Positions 9,598 to 19,680 are shown, counted from the stretch's first letter. The stretch: DNA of 64,000 nt from Microbulbifer sp. Q7 (GCF_001639145.1 NZ_LROY01000001.1:808501-872500); one strand, 5' to 3'. Program-made: numbers and translations. The notes: generated from the letters alone by a model not told the origin.

Positions 9598-10116
9598 ATG
9601 TCCGAGAGTATTCACAACAAACTAAAGCGAGTGCGCAAGCCACGCGTCCACATTACCTATGATGTTGAAACCAATGGTGCGGAGGTAAAAAAAGAGCTGC
9701 CTTTCGTAACGGGTGTCATGGGTGACTACTCCGGCGACAATATGGAAAACCGAAAGGCACTCAAAGAGCGTAAGTTTGTCCAGATCGATCGCGATAACTT
9801 CAACGATGTGATGGCCAAGGTGAATCCTAAACTTGCGTTGCAGGTCGAAAACACCCTGTCTGATGATGGTAGTAAAATGGCGGTAAACCTCGATTTCAAT
9901 CACATGGATGACTTTACCCCAGAGCAGATCGTCGAACAGGTGGAGCCTCTCAAACAGTTGCTGGAAGCACGCAGTAAGCTGCGCGACTTGCTGAGCAAAG
10001 CGGACCGCTCTGAGGAGCTGGAGAAGGTTCTGGAGGACATTCTCCAGAGCACTGAAAACGTTACGGCAATCTCCGAGCAGCTTGGGCTGGGAGATGACAA
10101 GGGAGAGGATGCGTAA
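9598..10116 (+). CDS. tssB: T6SS sheath small subunit TssB
   Basis: TssB (VipA/ImpB, 172 residues) pairs with TssC to form the contractile sheath. The N-terminus [20 protein letters not shown] and the [14 protein letters not shown] motif are characteristic, as is the C-terminal helix that ClpV-linked turnover and TssC packing depend on in this family. It has a strong ribosome-binding site (AGGAAAGGAG, 7 bases before the ATG), fitting a highly expressed structural protein. Its stop overlaps the tssC start (TAATG at 10114-10118), so the two subunits are translationally coupled. Confidence 0.96.
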   Translation: MSESIHNKLKRVRKPRVHITYDVETNGAEVKKELPFVTGVMGDYSGDNMENRKALKERKFVQIDRDNFNDVMAKVNPKLALQVENTLSDDGSKMAVNLDFNHMDDFTPEQIVEQVEPLKQLLEARSKLRDLLSKADRSEELEKVLEDILQSTENVTAISEQLGLGDDKGEDA

Positions 10117-11603
10117 TGAGCACCGAAGTTGAAAATGTAGCGGAACAGGAAGTAGAAGAGCAGTCAGTAAGCCTGCTGGAGCAGGCGATTTCTGCCACCA
10201 AGCAGACCCAGCCAGATGAAGCCCAGGACCTGATCGCCAACCTGACCCAACAGGTTCTACAGGGCACTGTAACCTGGGATCGCAACCTTACGCAGACGGT
10301 CAATAAAGCGGTGGCGGCAATTGATGCGGCAATGTCCAAGCAGCTCGCGGCCATCATGCACGACGAAAAATTCCAGAAGCTTGAGGGGTCCTGGCGCGGT
10401 CTGAACCATCTGGTAATGAACAGCGAAACGGGTGCGACTCTCAAGGTCCGCATGATGAACATCACCAAGCGCGAGCTGTTCCGCGATCTGGACAAGGCGG
10501 TTGAGTTCGATCAGAGCCAGACCTTCAAAAAGATTTATGAAGAAGAGTTTGGCACCGCGGGTGGCGAACCGTTCGGCTGCATGATCGGCGACTTCGAATT
10601 CACCAGTCACCCGGAAGACATTGAGCTATTGAGTAAAATGTCCAACGTCGCCGCTGCAGGCTTCTGCCCGTTCATCTCCGCAGCGGGTGCGGGTATGTTT
10701 GGCTTCAATGACTTCACCGAACTCTCCAAGCCGCGCGATTTGGGCGGCATCTTTGAGTCTGGTGAATACATCAAGTGGCGCAGCTTCCGGGACAGCGATG
10801 ACTCCCGGTTCGTAACCCTTGTGATGCCGCGTACCCTGGCGCGCACTCCGTACGGCGCCAACACTAAGCCGGTTGAGTCCTTTAACTACGAAGAGTTCGA
10901 AGTGGACGAGGATGGTGTCTCCCGTCCAGCCAATCACGAACAGTATTGCTGGATGAACGCAGCATACGTGATGGGTACGACCATGACCAAGGCATTTGCT
11001 GAAAACTCCTGGTGTACTGCAATCCGTGGTGCGGAAGGGGGCGGTAAAGTGGAAGGCCTGCCGACTCACATGTTCAAAAGCGATGATGGTGACCTGGACC
11101 AGAAGTGCCCGACTGAAATCGGTATCACCGATCGTCGAGAGGCGGAGCTCAGTGCACAGGGTTTCCTGCCGCTGTGCCACTACAAGAATACCGATTACTC
11201 TGTATTCTTTGGCTCCCAGAGCACCCAGAAACCAAAAGCATTCGATGACCCAGATGCGACCGCGAATGCCTCTATATCCGCTCGCCTGCCCTACCTGATG
11301 GCAACGTCTCGAATTGCCCATTACCTCAAGGTAATGGCACGCGATAAAGTGGGTAGCTTTATGGAAGCGGGTGACTGTGAGCGCTGGTTGAATAAGTGGA
11401 TCTCCCAGTACACCAATTCCAACCCGGATGCCAGTGCTGAAATGAAGGCGAAGTATCCACTGGCTGAAGCGCGAGTAGAAGTAAAGGAAATTCCAGGACA
11501 GCCGGGTTGTTATAGCGCTGTTGCATACCTGAAGCCCTGGTTGCAGATGGAAGAACTCACTACATCCATGCGCATGGTGGCTAATATCCCGAGCGCGGGA
11601 TAA
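10116..11603 (+). CDS. tssC: T6SS sheath large subunit TssC
   Basis: TssC (VipB/EvpB/ImpC, 495 residues) is the main sheath subunit. Clear family motifs are WRGLNHLVMNSETG (about 89-102), FGTAGGEPFGCMIGDFEF, GFCPFISAAGAGMFG and the C-terminal ARVEVKEIPGQPGCY. The length is normal. The gene is directly followed by a terminator-like hairpin and then a second TssC-family gene that is clearly diverged. That makes this copy the likely structural sheath protein. Confidence 0.96.
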   Translation: MSTEVENVAEQEVEEQSVSLLEQAISATKQTQPDEAQDLIANLTQQVLQGTVTWDRNLTQTVNKAVAAIDAAMSKQLAAIMHDEKFQKLEGSWRGLNHLVMNSETGATLKVRMMNITKRELFRDLDKAVEFDQSQTFKKIYEEEFGTAGGEPFGCMIGDFEFTSHPEDIELLSKMSNVAAAGFCPFISAAGAGMFGFNDFTELSKPRDLGGIFESGEYIKWRSFRDSDDSRFVTLVMPRTLARTPYGANTKPVESFNYEEFEVDEDGVSRPANHEQYCWMNAAYVMGTTMTKAFAENSWCTAIRGAEGGGKVEGLPTHMFKSDDGDLDQKCPTEIGITDRREAELSAQGFLPLCHYKNTDYSVFFGSQSTQKPKAFDDPDATANASISARLPYLMATSRIAHYLKVMARDKVGSFMEAGDCERWLNKWISQYTNSNPDASAEMKAKYPLAEARVEVKEIPGQPGCYSAVAYLKPWLQMEELTTSMRMVANIPSAG

Positions 11604-11608
11604 TTGGT

Positions 11609-11638
11609 AAAGGGCCGATCTTTAAAGCGGCCCTTTTT
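11609..11638 (+). terminator. Intrinsic terminator or attenuator between tssC and its paralogue
   Basis: A perfect 9-bp stem AAAGGGCCG/CGGCCCTTT with a 10-base loop runs into five T residues. It lies 5 bases after the tssC stop and inside an otherwise continuous T6SS run. It probably reduces expression of the genes after tssC relative to the abundant sheath proteins. Confidence 0.7.
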
Positions 11639-11692
11639 CCGCCAACTCCTGTCTGTTAACACACTTCTCATACCCGCCGGGGAGAGCCTGCC

Positions 11693-13207
11693 TTGCCTTC
11701 GATGTCTTCCCACCAGAAGCCAGGTGACACGATCTTGTTTGCCGAGTTACTGCTTCAGGATGGTGACAGCCCCTTGCAGAAATTTCTGGATGAGCCAGAC
11801 GACCTGTTCGCGTTTGAATATTGGTTGAGTGCCTTCAGTGGTGCTGGTGAAATCGGCCAGCAGTCTGTACGTGAGTGGCTGAATCAGGTCATTGCCGAGT
11901 TGGATCTCCTGATTAATGATCAGGTGAACGCGATTCTCCATCATCCAAAATTCCAGGAATTGGAAGCACGCTGGCGTGGCCTGTCGATGCTGATTTCCGA
12001 AACACCGGCGGCCGACAATATAGTTATCAAGCTGCTGGATGTCAGTTGGAAAGACCTTTCCCGAGATATCGAGCGGGCCCCGGATTACGATCAGTCTGGG
12101 CTGTTCCATCTCGTATATAACCAAGAGTTTGGTACCCCTGGTGGTGAGCCTTTTGGCTTGCTGATCGGTGACTACTATATCTCCCATCAGCCGTTTGCAG
12201 ACCATCCATACGACGATGTGTTTACTTTGCAGGGGATCGCCCATACTGCGGCAGCGGCTTTCGCCCCGTTCATTTGTAGCGCGGCGCCGCAGCTTTTCGG
12301 GGTGGACAGTTTTGATGATGTCGCACGCCCGATCGACTTCGCTGAAGTATTCCGGCAGAAACAGTACCTCCGCTGGAACAGCCTCCGTGATCTGGAGGAT
12401 TCCCGGTTTATCGGTGTACTACTGCCGCAAGTTCTGATGCGGCAACCGCATACCCGCGGGTTTTCCCGTTACCGAGGCATTCGTTTTGGCGAAAGTGTGC
12501 AATCCTCGGACGCGAGTAACCATCTGTGGGGCAATGCGGTGTTTGCTATGGGGTGTGTGCTGATTCGCGAGTTTGATGAGGTTGGCTGGTTCTCACATAT
12601 CCGCGGTGTAGCGCGGGATCATCTGGGGGGAGGTCTGGTCACACAGTTGCCGAATGCCCCTTACGGTGTCGATAGCAGTGCTCAGTCGATCAAGATGGCG
12701 ACCTCCATCCTGATCACCGATTTTGCCGAGCGAGAACTCAGCGAACTTGGGTTTACCTGCCTGTGCCATTGCTATGACTCACCGTATAGCGCATTTAACA
12801 GTGTTCCGTCATTACAGAGGCCAAAGCAGTACAGCTCCAAATCGGCTACTGCCAATGCCCGAATCAGCGGTATGTTGCAGCAGATACTGTGTGCCTCCCG
12901 CTTTGCCCACTACATAAAAGTGATGATCCGCGACAAAGTGGGTGCCTACATGAACGCGGCGGATTGTGAGCGACAACTTCAGCACTGGATGGATCGGTAT
13001 ACCACTGGCCGCGAGGATCTATCATGGGAAATGCTCGCCCGCTATCCGCTACGCGAGGCAAGGGTACGAGTAATGGATGAGCCAGGAAAACCCGGTAGCT
13101 ACCAAAGTGTGATTCACCTCAAAAGTCACTATACGGTTGATCACCTGGTGTCTGAATTGAAATTGACCACTGCGCTATCGCAGATTGGTGTGGGAGTGAC
13201 CAGCTGA
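11693..13207 (+). CDS. Second TssC-family sheath paralogue (ImpD/TssC2 type)
   Basis: This 504-residue protein is a full-length TssC relative. It has FQELEARWRGLSMLI, FGTPGGEPFGLLIGDYY, a central LRWNSLRDLEDSRFIGV and a C-terminal ARVRVMDEPGKPGSYQ, each matching the TssC copy just upstream. It is strongly diverged elsewhere, and its N-terminal 40 residues are unrelated to the other copy. Imp-type T6SS loci such as that of Agrobacterium also carry two TssC-family genes. TTG 11693 fits GGGGAG 8 bases upstream, but ATG 11702 in the same frame is possible. The stop overlaps the tssE start (TGATG), so it belongs to the tssE-F-G transcription unit. A specialised sheath/baseplate junction role is inference. 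Confidence 0.88.
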   Translation: MPSMSSHQKPGDTILFAELLLQDGDSPLQKFLDEPDDLFAFEYWLSAFSGAGEIGQQSVREWLNQVIAELDLLINDQVNAILHHPKFQELEARWRGLSMLISETPAADNIVIKLLDVSWKDLSRDIERAPDYDQSGLFHLVYNQEFGTPGGEPFGLLIGDYYISHQPFADHPYDDVFTLQGIAHTAAAAFAPFICSAAPQLFGVDSFDDVARPIDFAEVFRQKQYLRWNSLRDLEDSRFIGVLLPQVLMRQPHTRGFSRYRGIRFGESVQSSDASNHLWGNAVFAMGCVLIREFDEVGWFSHIRGVARDHLGGGLVTQLPNAPYGVDSSAQSIKMATSILITDFAERELSELGFTCLCHCYDSPYSAFNSVPSLQRPKQYSSKSATANARISGMLQQILCASRFAHYIKVMIRDKVGAYMNAADCERQLQHWMDRYTTGREDLSWEMLARYPLREARVRVMDEPGKPGSYQSVIHLKSHYTVDHLVSELKLTTALSQIGVGVTS

Positions 13208-13689
13208 TGGCCCAATTGACCGGTGAGAAGCGACTGCTAGCACCGCTTCTGGATCGTCTGATGGATTCCTCTGTTAACGTGGACATCCACCGTCCCCACC
13301 AAGTATTGCGCCAGTTGCGCGAGGGTGTGCGACGGGATCTCGAGTTCCTGTTCAATACCCGCTACCGATGCCTTTCCGCCCCGGAAGGACACGAGCACCT
13401 AGACGATTCAAACATCAACTACGGCCTGCCAGATTTATCCACAGTAAACCTCACGTCCGGAGATAGCCGCCGAAAATTTTGCCGGGATATTGAGCGTACT
13501 ATCCTTCGCTACGAGCCGAGGATTAGCTCCGTGAAGGTGAGTGCCCAGGAAAACATCGACGTCGAGGATCCTAGTATCCGGTTTCGGGTAGAAGCCGTTC
13601 TATATGTGAACCCGGCATCAGAAATCATCGTGTTTGATTCCGCATTGAATCCCGTCACGCAACTGGTCGACGTGTCAGAGGTGCGATAA
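13207..13689 (+). CDS. tssE: T6SS baseplate protein TssE (gp25-like)
   Basis: TssE (160 residues) is the gp25/lysozyme-related baseplate wedge component that initiates sheath assembly. The gp25 core is seen at LREGVRRDLEFLFNTR (about 37-52), followed by the YGLPDLSTVNL and IERTILRYEPRI segments; the RDLEFLLN-type motif is the recognised TssE signature. Start and stop are both translationally coupled to the neighbours (TGATG with the TssC paralogue, TAATG with tssF). Confidence 0.93.
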   Translation: MAQLTGEKRLLAPLLDRLMDSSVNVDIHRPHQVLRQLREGVRRDLEFLFNTRYRCLSAPEGHEHLDDSNINYGLPDLSTVNLTSGDSRRKFCRDIERTILRYEPRISSVKVSAQENIDVEDPSIRFRVEAVLYVNPASEIIVFDSALNPVTQLVDVSEVR

Positions 13690-15518
13690 TGACAGAAAAA
13701 CTGATAGACCTTTATGAGCGCGAACTGGCCTTTGTGCAGCAGACTGCCGGAGAGTTTGCACGGATGCATCCGGCCGCCGCTGCGCGCCTGCAGTTGGATA
13801 CTGATACGGTAGATGATCCTCTGGTAGCGCGTTTGCTGTCAGGTTTTGCCTATATGAATGCACGGGTGCAACAAAAGCTGAGCGACGATTTCCCGGAACT
13901 GACGGACGCGATGCTGGAAACTCTGTATCCACATTACCTCCGCCCTATCCCTTCTTGCGCCATCATCCAGTTTGAGCCCGAATCCGACCTGGATGGAATT
14001 GTTCATCTCGAAAAAGATCTTGTGCTTGAATCCGAGAGCTTCCAGGGCCAAAACTGCCGGTTCACCAGTTGTTACCCCGTGGACGTATGCCCGTTTCAGG
14101 TCGAGAGTGCGAGCTTGATGCCGAGGCCGTTTATCGCACCGGGTTGCAACGATATCGCAGGGGCCAACGCGGTACTTAAGCTATCGCTGAAGACATTCAA
14201 TGAGGATGTGACCTTCGGCGAACTCCAGCCAAGCCGCTTGCGTTTCTTCCTCAAAGGGCTGCCGAGCCACATCTATGACCTTTACGACCTGATTCTCACA
14301 AAGTGCGTAAAGCTCGTCGTCGCGACGGGCGAAGGGGATCCCAATCCAATATTTCTCGACGCGGATGCCTTGAAGCAGGTGGGTCTAAGCCCGGATGAGG
14401 GACTATTACCCTATCCCGACTCCGCATTTCTCGGCTACCGCTTGCTCACCGAGTACTTCGCATTCCCCGAGAAGTTCCAGTTTATCGATGTGGATGGGCT
14501 CGCAGGGGCTCTGAGCGATAAGTACGGCGACTCACTTAACCTGTATATCTACCTGGCGGAGTCTCACCACGAGCTGGAAAAACAGCTGTCGCCCACCATG
14601 TTCTGTCTGGGCTGCACCCCGGTAGTCAACCTGTTCGATCATAGTGCTGATCCGATCCCGGTCACTCACGAAGAGTACAGCTATCACGTGATTCCCGATG
14701 TGCGCCGCAGTGATGGTCTCGAGGTATATTCGATCAATGCGGTCAGTTCGACTAACGCCGGAGGCGAAACCACGCACTACCGTCCTTTCTACGGTATCCA
14801 GCATAGTGACTCTGCCGATGGAAAATCCGCATTCTGGTACTCCCGCCGACGTGATGTTATCGAAGGTGAGCACCGCAATGAACAGGCCTCAGAAGTGGAC
14901 ATCACGCTGGTGGACCTGGAATTCAATCCATACGACGCCGACCAGCAGACCCTGGGGCTGAAGCTGACCTGCACCAATCGTAATTTGCCGAAAAAATTAC
15001 CATCAGGTAATGCTCAGCCTTACATGTCCATCGTCGACGGCGATGCGCCGTCCAAGCGGATCAGTTGTCCGGTTCCTCCTACCGCCACTATTCGGCCGCC
15101 TCGACGCGACCGGGCCTACTGGAGATTGATTTCACACCTGAACCTTAACCACCTATCCCTCAGTAACAATGGCGGTGTTGATGTGCTGAAAGAAATACTA
15201 CGGCTGTACGATTTCCGTAATTCTGGCAGTACTCGCAACATGATTGAGTCAGTGCTTCAGCTCGAAACCCGTCCAATTACGGCGCCTATCCAGGTAGATG
15301 GCAGCGTGGTCTTATGTCGGGGTACCGAGGTAAGCATCGAATTTGATTCGATGATGCTTGCGGGTGCGTCCCCCTTGCTGTTTTCTAGCGTGATCGAGCG
15401 CTTTCTCGGGCTCTATTGTTCAATAAACTCCTTTACCAGACTGATCGCCAAGTTGAGCGATCGAGATGGGGAACTAAAGAAATGGCCTCCACGCGCCGGC
15501 GACAAAGCGTTAGTGTAA
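13689..15518 (+). CDS. tssF: T6SS baseplate protein TssF
   Basis: TssF (VasA/ImpG, 609 residues) forms the baseplate wedge with TssG. The N-terminus LYERELAFVQQTAGEFA and the MLETLYPHYLRPIPSC motif (about 76-91) are standard for the family. The C-terminus RFLGLYCSINSFTRL followed by a WPPRAGDKALV tail is also typical. It overlaps the tssG start by about 37 bases, as in many T6SS clusters. Confidence 0.95.
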   Translation: MTEKLIDLYERELAFVQQTAGEFARMHPAAAARLQLDTDTVDDPLVARLLSGFAYMNARVQQKLSDDFPELTDAMLETLYPHYLRPIPSCAIIQFEPESDLDGIVHLEKDLVLESESFQGQNCRFTSCYPVDVCPFQVESASLMPRPFIAPGCNDIAGANAVLKLSLKTFNEDVTFGELQPSRLRFFLKGLPSHIYDLYDLILTKCVKLVVATGEGDPNPIFLDADALKQVGLSPDEGLLPYPDSAFLGYRLLTEYFAFPEKFQFIDVDGLAGALSDKYGDSLNLYIYLAESHHELEKQLSPTMFCLGCTPVVNLFDHSADPIPVTHEEYSYHVIPDVRRSDGLEVYSINAVSSTNAGGETTHYRPFYGIQHSDSADGKSAFWYSRRRDVIEGEHRNEQASEVDITLVDLEFNPYDADQQTLGLKLTCTNRNLPKKLPSGNAQPYMSIVDGDAPSKRISCPVPPTATIRPPRRDRAYWRLISHLNLNHLSLSNNGGVDVLKEILRLYDFRNSGSTRNMIESVLQLETRPITAPIQVDGSVVLCRGTEVSIEFDSMMLAGASPLLFSSVIERFLGLYCSINSFTRLIAKLSDRDGELKKWPPRAGDKALV

Positions 15519-16705
15519 TCCAGAAGCTGTGTGCGGAGCCTTATCGCTTTGAGTTCTTTCAGGCGGTACGGAATCTGGAACACGCGGTTCTTATTGATAA
15601 AAATGGCGAAGATTCGGACGATGCGGTGGTGAGTAATGTATTTGCTCGCGAACCGTTGGCCGGTGGTGCGCCGCCGGTGCGGGAGACGGTGCGCTTCAAG
15701 GCGCAGTCTTCATTGTCGTTTGTTGCCGCGGATGTAATCCGAATTGAAGAACGTAAACTCACTGCCCCAGTTTCCGATCAGCGGTGGATGAATAATGAGC
15801 GCAATGAGGGTCCTCGGGATTCGCTGAATACGGAAGAATCCGATCCGGAAAAACAGTGGAGTATGGAAGTCGGATTCTGTGGGCTCGTCGGGAGTCAGGG
15901 TGTCATGCCCTACTATTTGACGGAGGTGCTACACCGTGAGCTTCGCGAAAAGAGCACAGCGCTGCGAGACTTTCTGGATATTTTTCATCACCGCAATATC
16001 TCTTTGTTTTACCGCGCTTGGCAAAAATACCGGCTGCCGGTCAATTATGAATCGGCGAAACGGCGCAAGGCCAGAGACCCAGATTTATTCAGTCAGGCGC
16101 TCGCATCCATCGCTGGACTGGGTACGAGTGAGCTTCAATACCGGATGCCCATCCCGGACGATGTGCTTTACGGCATGGCGGGCCATCTTGGTCGGCAACA
16201 GTGCTCCGCAGCGGCACTGGAAAGTATGGTTCGGCAGTATTTTGGGCTGAAGGTTACGATCGAGCAGTTTCAGGGGCAGTGGGATGATCTTCCCGAAGAT
16301 GTGCTAACCAGACTACCCGGACCACAGTATCCGCTCGGTGTGAACAATCGCCTTGGTACGGACACGATTCTCGGAACCCAGTGCTTCCAGGCCCAGAATA
16401 AATTTCGCCTGTTAATCGAGCCACTGGATTATTCGGATCATATGGCCATTGCTCCGGGTTCGGAAAAACTGGAAGCGCTGAAGTCATTTATCCAGTTGAG
16501 TGCGGGTATTGAAATGGATTTCGAAATTTCAGCCACTTTGAATACCAATCAGGTATCGCCAGTGCAGCTCACGGGAGATGACAGCCTCCAGCCCCTGTTG
16601 GGATGGAATACGCATATGGCCGGGGATCAGGATCAGGATGAGCAGGTGGTGGTTAGCTTGAGTGCCGACCAGATGTCTCCAGAAGAGGCGTTGCCTGCAG
16701 CATAA
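15482..16705 (+). CDS. tssG: T6SS baseplate protein TssG
   Basis: TssG (VasB/ImpH, 407 residues from this start) joins TssF in the baseplate wedge. The opening MASTRRRQSVSVIQKL and the PYRFEFFQAVRNLEH motif are at the conserved N-terminus; FCGLVGSQGVMPYYLTE at about 121-137 is the central signature. A longer in-frame TTG start at 15416 would overlap tssF by about 100 bases and precede the conserved region, so ATG 15482 is preferred. The C-terminal 40 residues are acidic and of low conservation. Confidence 0.92.
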   Translation: MASTRRRQSVSVIQKLCAEPYRFEFFQAVRNLEHAVLIDKNGEDSDDAVVSNVFAREPLAGGAPPVRETVRFKAQSSLSFVAADVIRIEERKLTAPVSDQRWMNNERNEGPRDSLNTEESDPEKQWSMEVGFCGLVGSQGVMPYYLTEVLHRELREKSTALRDFLDIFHHRNISLFYRAWQKYRLPVNYESAKRRKARDPDLFSQALASIAGLGTSELQYRMPIPDDVLYGMAGHLGRQQCSAAALESMVRQYFGLKVTIEQFQGQWDDLPEDVLTRLPGPQYPLGVNNRLGTDTILGTQCFQAQNKFRLLIEPLDYSDHMAIAPGSEKLEALKSFIQLSAGIEMDFEISATLNTNQVSPVQLTGDDSLQPLLGWNTHMAGDQDQDEQVVVSLSADQMSPEEALPAA

Positions 16706-16774
16706 AAGTGGAATTCAAACGGCGACCGTGATCACTTGTGAAATAACAGGGAACGAATTGAGGGAAATAATATT

Positions 16775-19438
16775 ATGATCAACGTAGATCTTAAAAGACT
16801 CGTGGACACCATGACACCCGTCATGCGTGAATCGCTAGAGGGCGCAGCGGGCCTTTGCCTGGCACAAAGTCAGTACAATGTTGAGCTGGAGCACTGGCTG
16901 CTGAAGCTTCTGGATCAGTCCGATAGCGATTTTTACCATCTACTCAACAAGCACGACGTCAATCCGTCGAATCTTGCCAAGCAACTGGCCGGTGCCATCG
17001 CCCGCTTCAAATCCGGCAGCAGCCGCCCGGCGGCATTGTCGCCAAGCATTGTCGAGGCTACAAAAAACTGCTGGATACTTGCATCCATTGATTTCGGACA
17101 CACCGCGGTGAGTTCTGGGCATCTCCTGTCTGCGCTGTTGCTGGAAGAAGCCTCTCGTCGTCAGCTTTTGGAATCTTGCCCGGAACTGAAAAGCATCGCT
17201 CCCGAGTCGATTCGTGAAACCGCGCGTGCCATGTTTGGTCACAGTGGGGAGTCGAGCGCGTTAGGGGGCACGGTGCACACTGCTGATGGCGCCCCGGTGG
17301 CAGTCGCCGCGAGCAAGGCGCCAGCATTGGACAAATATACCGTTAACCTGACACAGCGGGCTCGTGAAGGAGAGATCGACCCAGTACTGGGGCGCGATGA
17401 GGAAATTCGCCAGTGCATCGATATTCTCACTCGTCGCCGTCAGAACAACCCGATTCTCACCGGTGAAGCGGGCGTGGGGAAAACCGCAGTAGTCGAAGGC
17501 TTCGCACTGCGTATCGCCAGCGGCGATGTTCCGGCGCCACTCCGCGATGTCACTGTGCGAACCCTGGATCTGGGCCTACTGCAAGCTGGCGCCAGTGTAA
17601 AAGGCGAGTTTGAAAATCGTCTGAAGTCCGTGATTGAAGAGGTGAGAGCGTCGGCCTCACCGATTATCCTGTTTATCGACGAAGCCCATACCATGATTGG
17701 CGCAGGTGGTAAGGAAGGGCAGGGCGATGCCGCCAACCTGTTGAAGCCTGCACTGGCGCGGGGTGAATTGCGTACCATTGCGGCCACCACCTGGGCGGAG
17801 TACAAGAAATACTTTGAGCGGGACCCGGCGCTTACCCGTCGTTTCCAGGTGGTTAAGGTGGAAGAACCTGACGAACAGAAAGCCGTGGATATGATGCGGG
17901 GTATCGCCCCCAGCCTGGAGTTCCATCACAAGGTACGCATTCTGGATGAGGCCGTGGTTGCATCTGTCCAGCTTTCTAACCGATATATTCCCGGGAGGCA
18001 GCTACCCGACAAATCCGTGAGCCTGCTCGACACGGCATGCGCGCGCGTTGCCTTGAGTCAGTCCTCAACTCCAGGTGCGATTGAGGATATACAGCGCATT
18101 GTTGCCAGCAGCACCCGTACCATCGAAAAGCTGCGGCGAGAGAATGCCGCCACTGGTGTCCACGAAGATGTCATTCAGCAGCTGCAGTTGGAGCAGCAGG
18201 AAGCACAGCAGAAGCTGGATTGCTTGCAAAGTCAGCTGCAGAGAGAGCAGGAACTGATTGCAGAGATTCGTACTCTGCGCGACCGAATCGACGAGGCCTA
18301 TTCCTCCCAGCTCTCGGAAAGTGCTGAGACCGTTGATGCGTCGGCGTTGGGGGATTTCAAGCAGCAGTTACAGACCCTCACTGTGCAGTTGCGACAAATC
18401 CAGGGAGAAACACCGCTCATGCAGTCGGCGGTAGACGAGCAGTCTATTGCCGAAGTTATCGCCAACTGGACCGGGATTCCGGTCGGCAAAATGGTCAGTA
18501 ATGAAATCGAGGCGGTTCAGACGCTAGCGGAGCGACTCAATCAGCGGGTCATCGGCCAGCCTCACGCGCTGGATGCCGTAGCGCAGGCAGTGCGCACTTC
18601 CCGTGCTGGCCTCACTGACCCGCGCAAACCCGTGGGTGTGTTCCTATTCTGTGGTACCAGCGGTGTGGGTAAAACTGAGACGGCGTTGGCCTTGGCGGAA
18701 GAACTGTTCGGGGGGGAGCAGAGTATCACCACCATCAATATGTCCGAGTTCAAAGAGGAGCATAAAGTCTCCATGCTGCTTGGTTCGCCCCCTGGCTATG
18801 TGGGTTATGGAGAAGGCGGAGTGTTGACCGAGGCCGCACGACGCAAGCCATATTCGGTAATACTCTTGGATGAAATGGAAAAGGCACATCCCGGCGTACA
18901 GGATATTTTTTACAACCTGTTTGACAAGGGTACGATCAAGGATGGTGAAGGCCGCGACATCGACTTTAAGAATACGCTGATCATCATGACATCTAATGCG
19001 GGTGAGGATGCAATTCGCGCGATCTTTAATCAGGTTGAGGAAAAGCCGGATCCCGAGGTGCTGCTGGACAATATCCGCCCGCACCTTTTGCAAAAATTCA
19101 AGCCAGCGTTTCTCGGTCGCGCCAATGTGATTGCCTATTATCCTCTGGATGATGAAAACCTGGTCGATATATGCAAGATCAATATGCGCCGTATCGAAAA
19201 GCGCGTGCGCGAGCACTATGGAGCAGACTTCAGTTATGACGACGATGTTCTCATCAATATCGTTGCCCGCTGCCAGGAGGCCGATACCGGCGCCCGCAAT
19301 ATCGAAGTTATCCTGAATCGCACCCTGTTACCCTCTCTGGCAAGCGAGTGCCTGGACAAGATGGCGAAAGGGGAGGATGTGAAAAGCATTCATGTGGGAG
19401 CCACTGCCGAGAGCGGTTTTACCTATCACGTTGGCTGA
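16775..19438 (+). CDS. tssH: T6SS sheath-recycling ATPase TssH (ClpV)
   Basis: ClpV (887 residues) is the AAA+ unfoldase that disassembles contracted sheath. An N-terminal ClpN domain (about 1-155) precedes AAA1 with Walker A GEAGVGKT at about 230 and Walker B ILFIDEAH at about 300. A ClpB-like coiled-coil middle domain (about 430-540) follows, then AAA2 with GTSGVGKTE at about 626 and VILLDEMEKAHP, and a C-terminal D2-small domain. The pore loop of AAA1 is present in GASVKGEFENR. An AGGG-type ribosome-binding site precedes ATG 16775. It ends the forward T6SS unit; the next genes are convergent. Confidence 0.96.
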   Translation: MINVDLKRLVDTMTPVMRESLEGAAGLCLAQSQYNVELEHWLLKLLDQSDSDFYHLLNKHDVNPSNLAKQLAGAIARFKSGSSRPAALSPSIVEATKNCWILASIDFGHTAVSSGHLLSALLLEEASRRQLLESCPELKSIAPESIRETARAMFGHSGESSALGGTVHTADGAPVAVAASKAPALDKYTVNLTQRAREGEIDPVLGRDEEIRQCIDILTRRRQNNPILTGEAGVGKTAVVEGFALRIASGDVPAPLRDVTVRTLDLGLLQAGASVKGEFENRLKSVIEEVRASASPIILFIDEAHTMIGAGGKEGQGDAANLLKPALARGELRTIAATTWAEYKKYFERDPALTRRFQVVKVEEPDEQKAVDMMRGIAPSLEFHHKVRILDEAVVASVQLSNRYIPGRQLPDKSVSLLDTACARVALSQSSTPGAIEDIQRIVASSTRTIEKLRRENAATGVHEDVIQQLQLEQQEAQQKLDCLQSQLQREQELIAEIRTLRDRIDEAYSSQLSESAETVDASALGDFKQQLQTLTVQLRQIQGETPLMQSAVDEQSIAEVIANWTGIPVGKMVSNEIEAVQTLAERLNQRVIGQPHALDAVAQAVRTSRAGLTDPRKPVGVFLFCGTSGVGKTETALALAEELFGGEQSITTINMSEFKEEHKVSMLLGSPPGYVGYGEGGVLTEAARRKPYSVILLDEMEKAHPGVQDIFYNLFDKGTIKDGEGRDIDFKNTLIIMTSNAGEDAIRAIFNQVEEKPDPEVLLDNIRPHLLQKFKPAFLGRANVIAYYPLDDENLVDICKINMRRIEKRVREHYGADFSYDDDVLINIVARCQEADTGARNIEVILNRTLLPSLASECLDKMAKGEDVKSIHVGATAESGFTYHVG

Positions 19439-19445
19439 TTGGAGC

Positions 19446-19482
19446 GCGTGTGCCCCGGTTCTGCATCGGCCCGGTCACACGC
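19446..19482 (+). terminator. Hairpin after clpV, no T-run
   Basis: The arms GCGTGTG and CACACGC enclose a second CCGG/CCGG pairing. It sits 7 bases after the clpV stop, but no T-tract follows. It may be a transcript-end hairpin. A separate perfect palindrome AGGTATCCGGATACCT lies at 19557-19572. The rest of 19439-19680 shows no gene. Confidence 0.35.
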
Positions 19483-19680
19483 CGCAATGAGCGAGGAAAA
19501 ACCTTTATCTAACCCAGTAAAGCCCAGCATGAACGGTAGGCTTGTTTGTGTGCGTCAGGTATCCGGATACCTCTGAAAAAATACATCACTATCCTCCAAA
19601 AAGTGCCATGGCGAATCCTGGGTTTGAAGTTGATAACGCAATCAAGACAACCAAAGTTAACGATTCGACACTTCGCACGC

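Noticed and set aside
9598..16705. A contractile-tail prophage (sheath, gp25, spike-like genes)
   Set aside because: The presence of TssJLM, TssK, TagF, ClpV and Hcp and the lack of capsid, terminase, tape-measure and integrase genes identify a T6SS.
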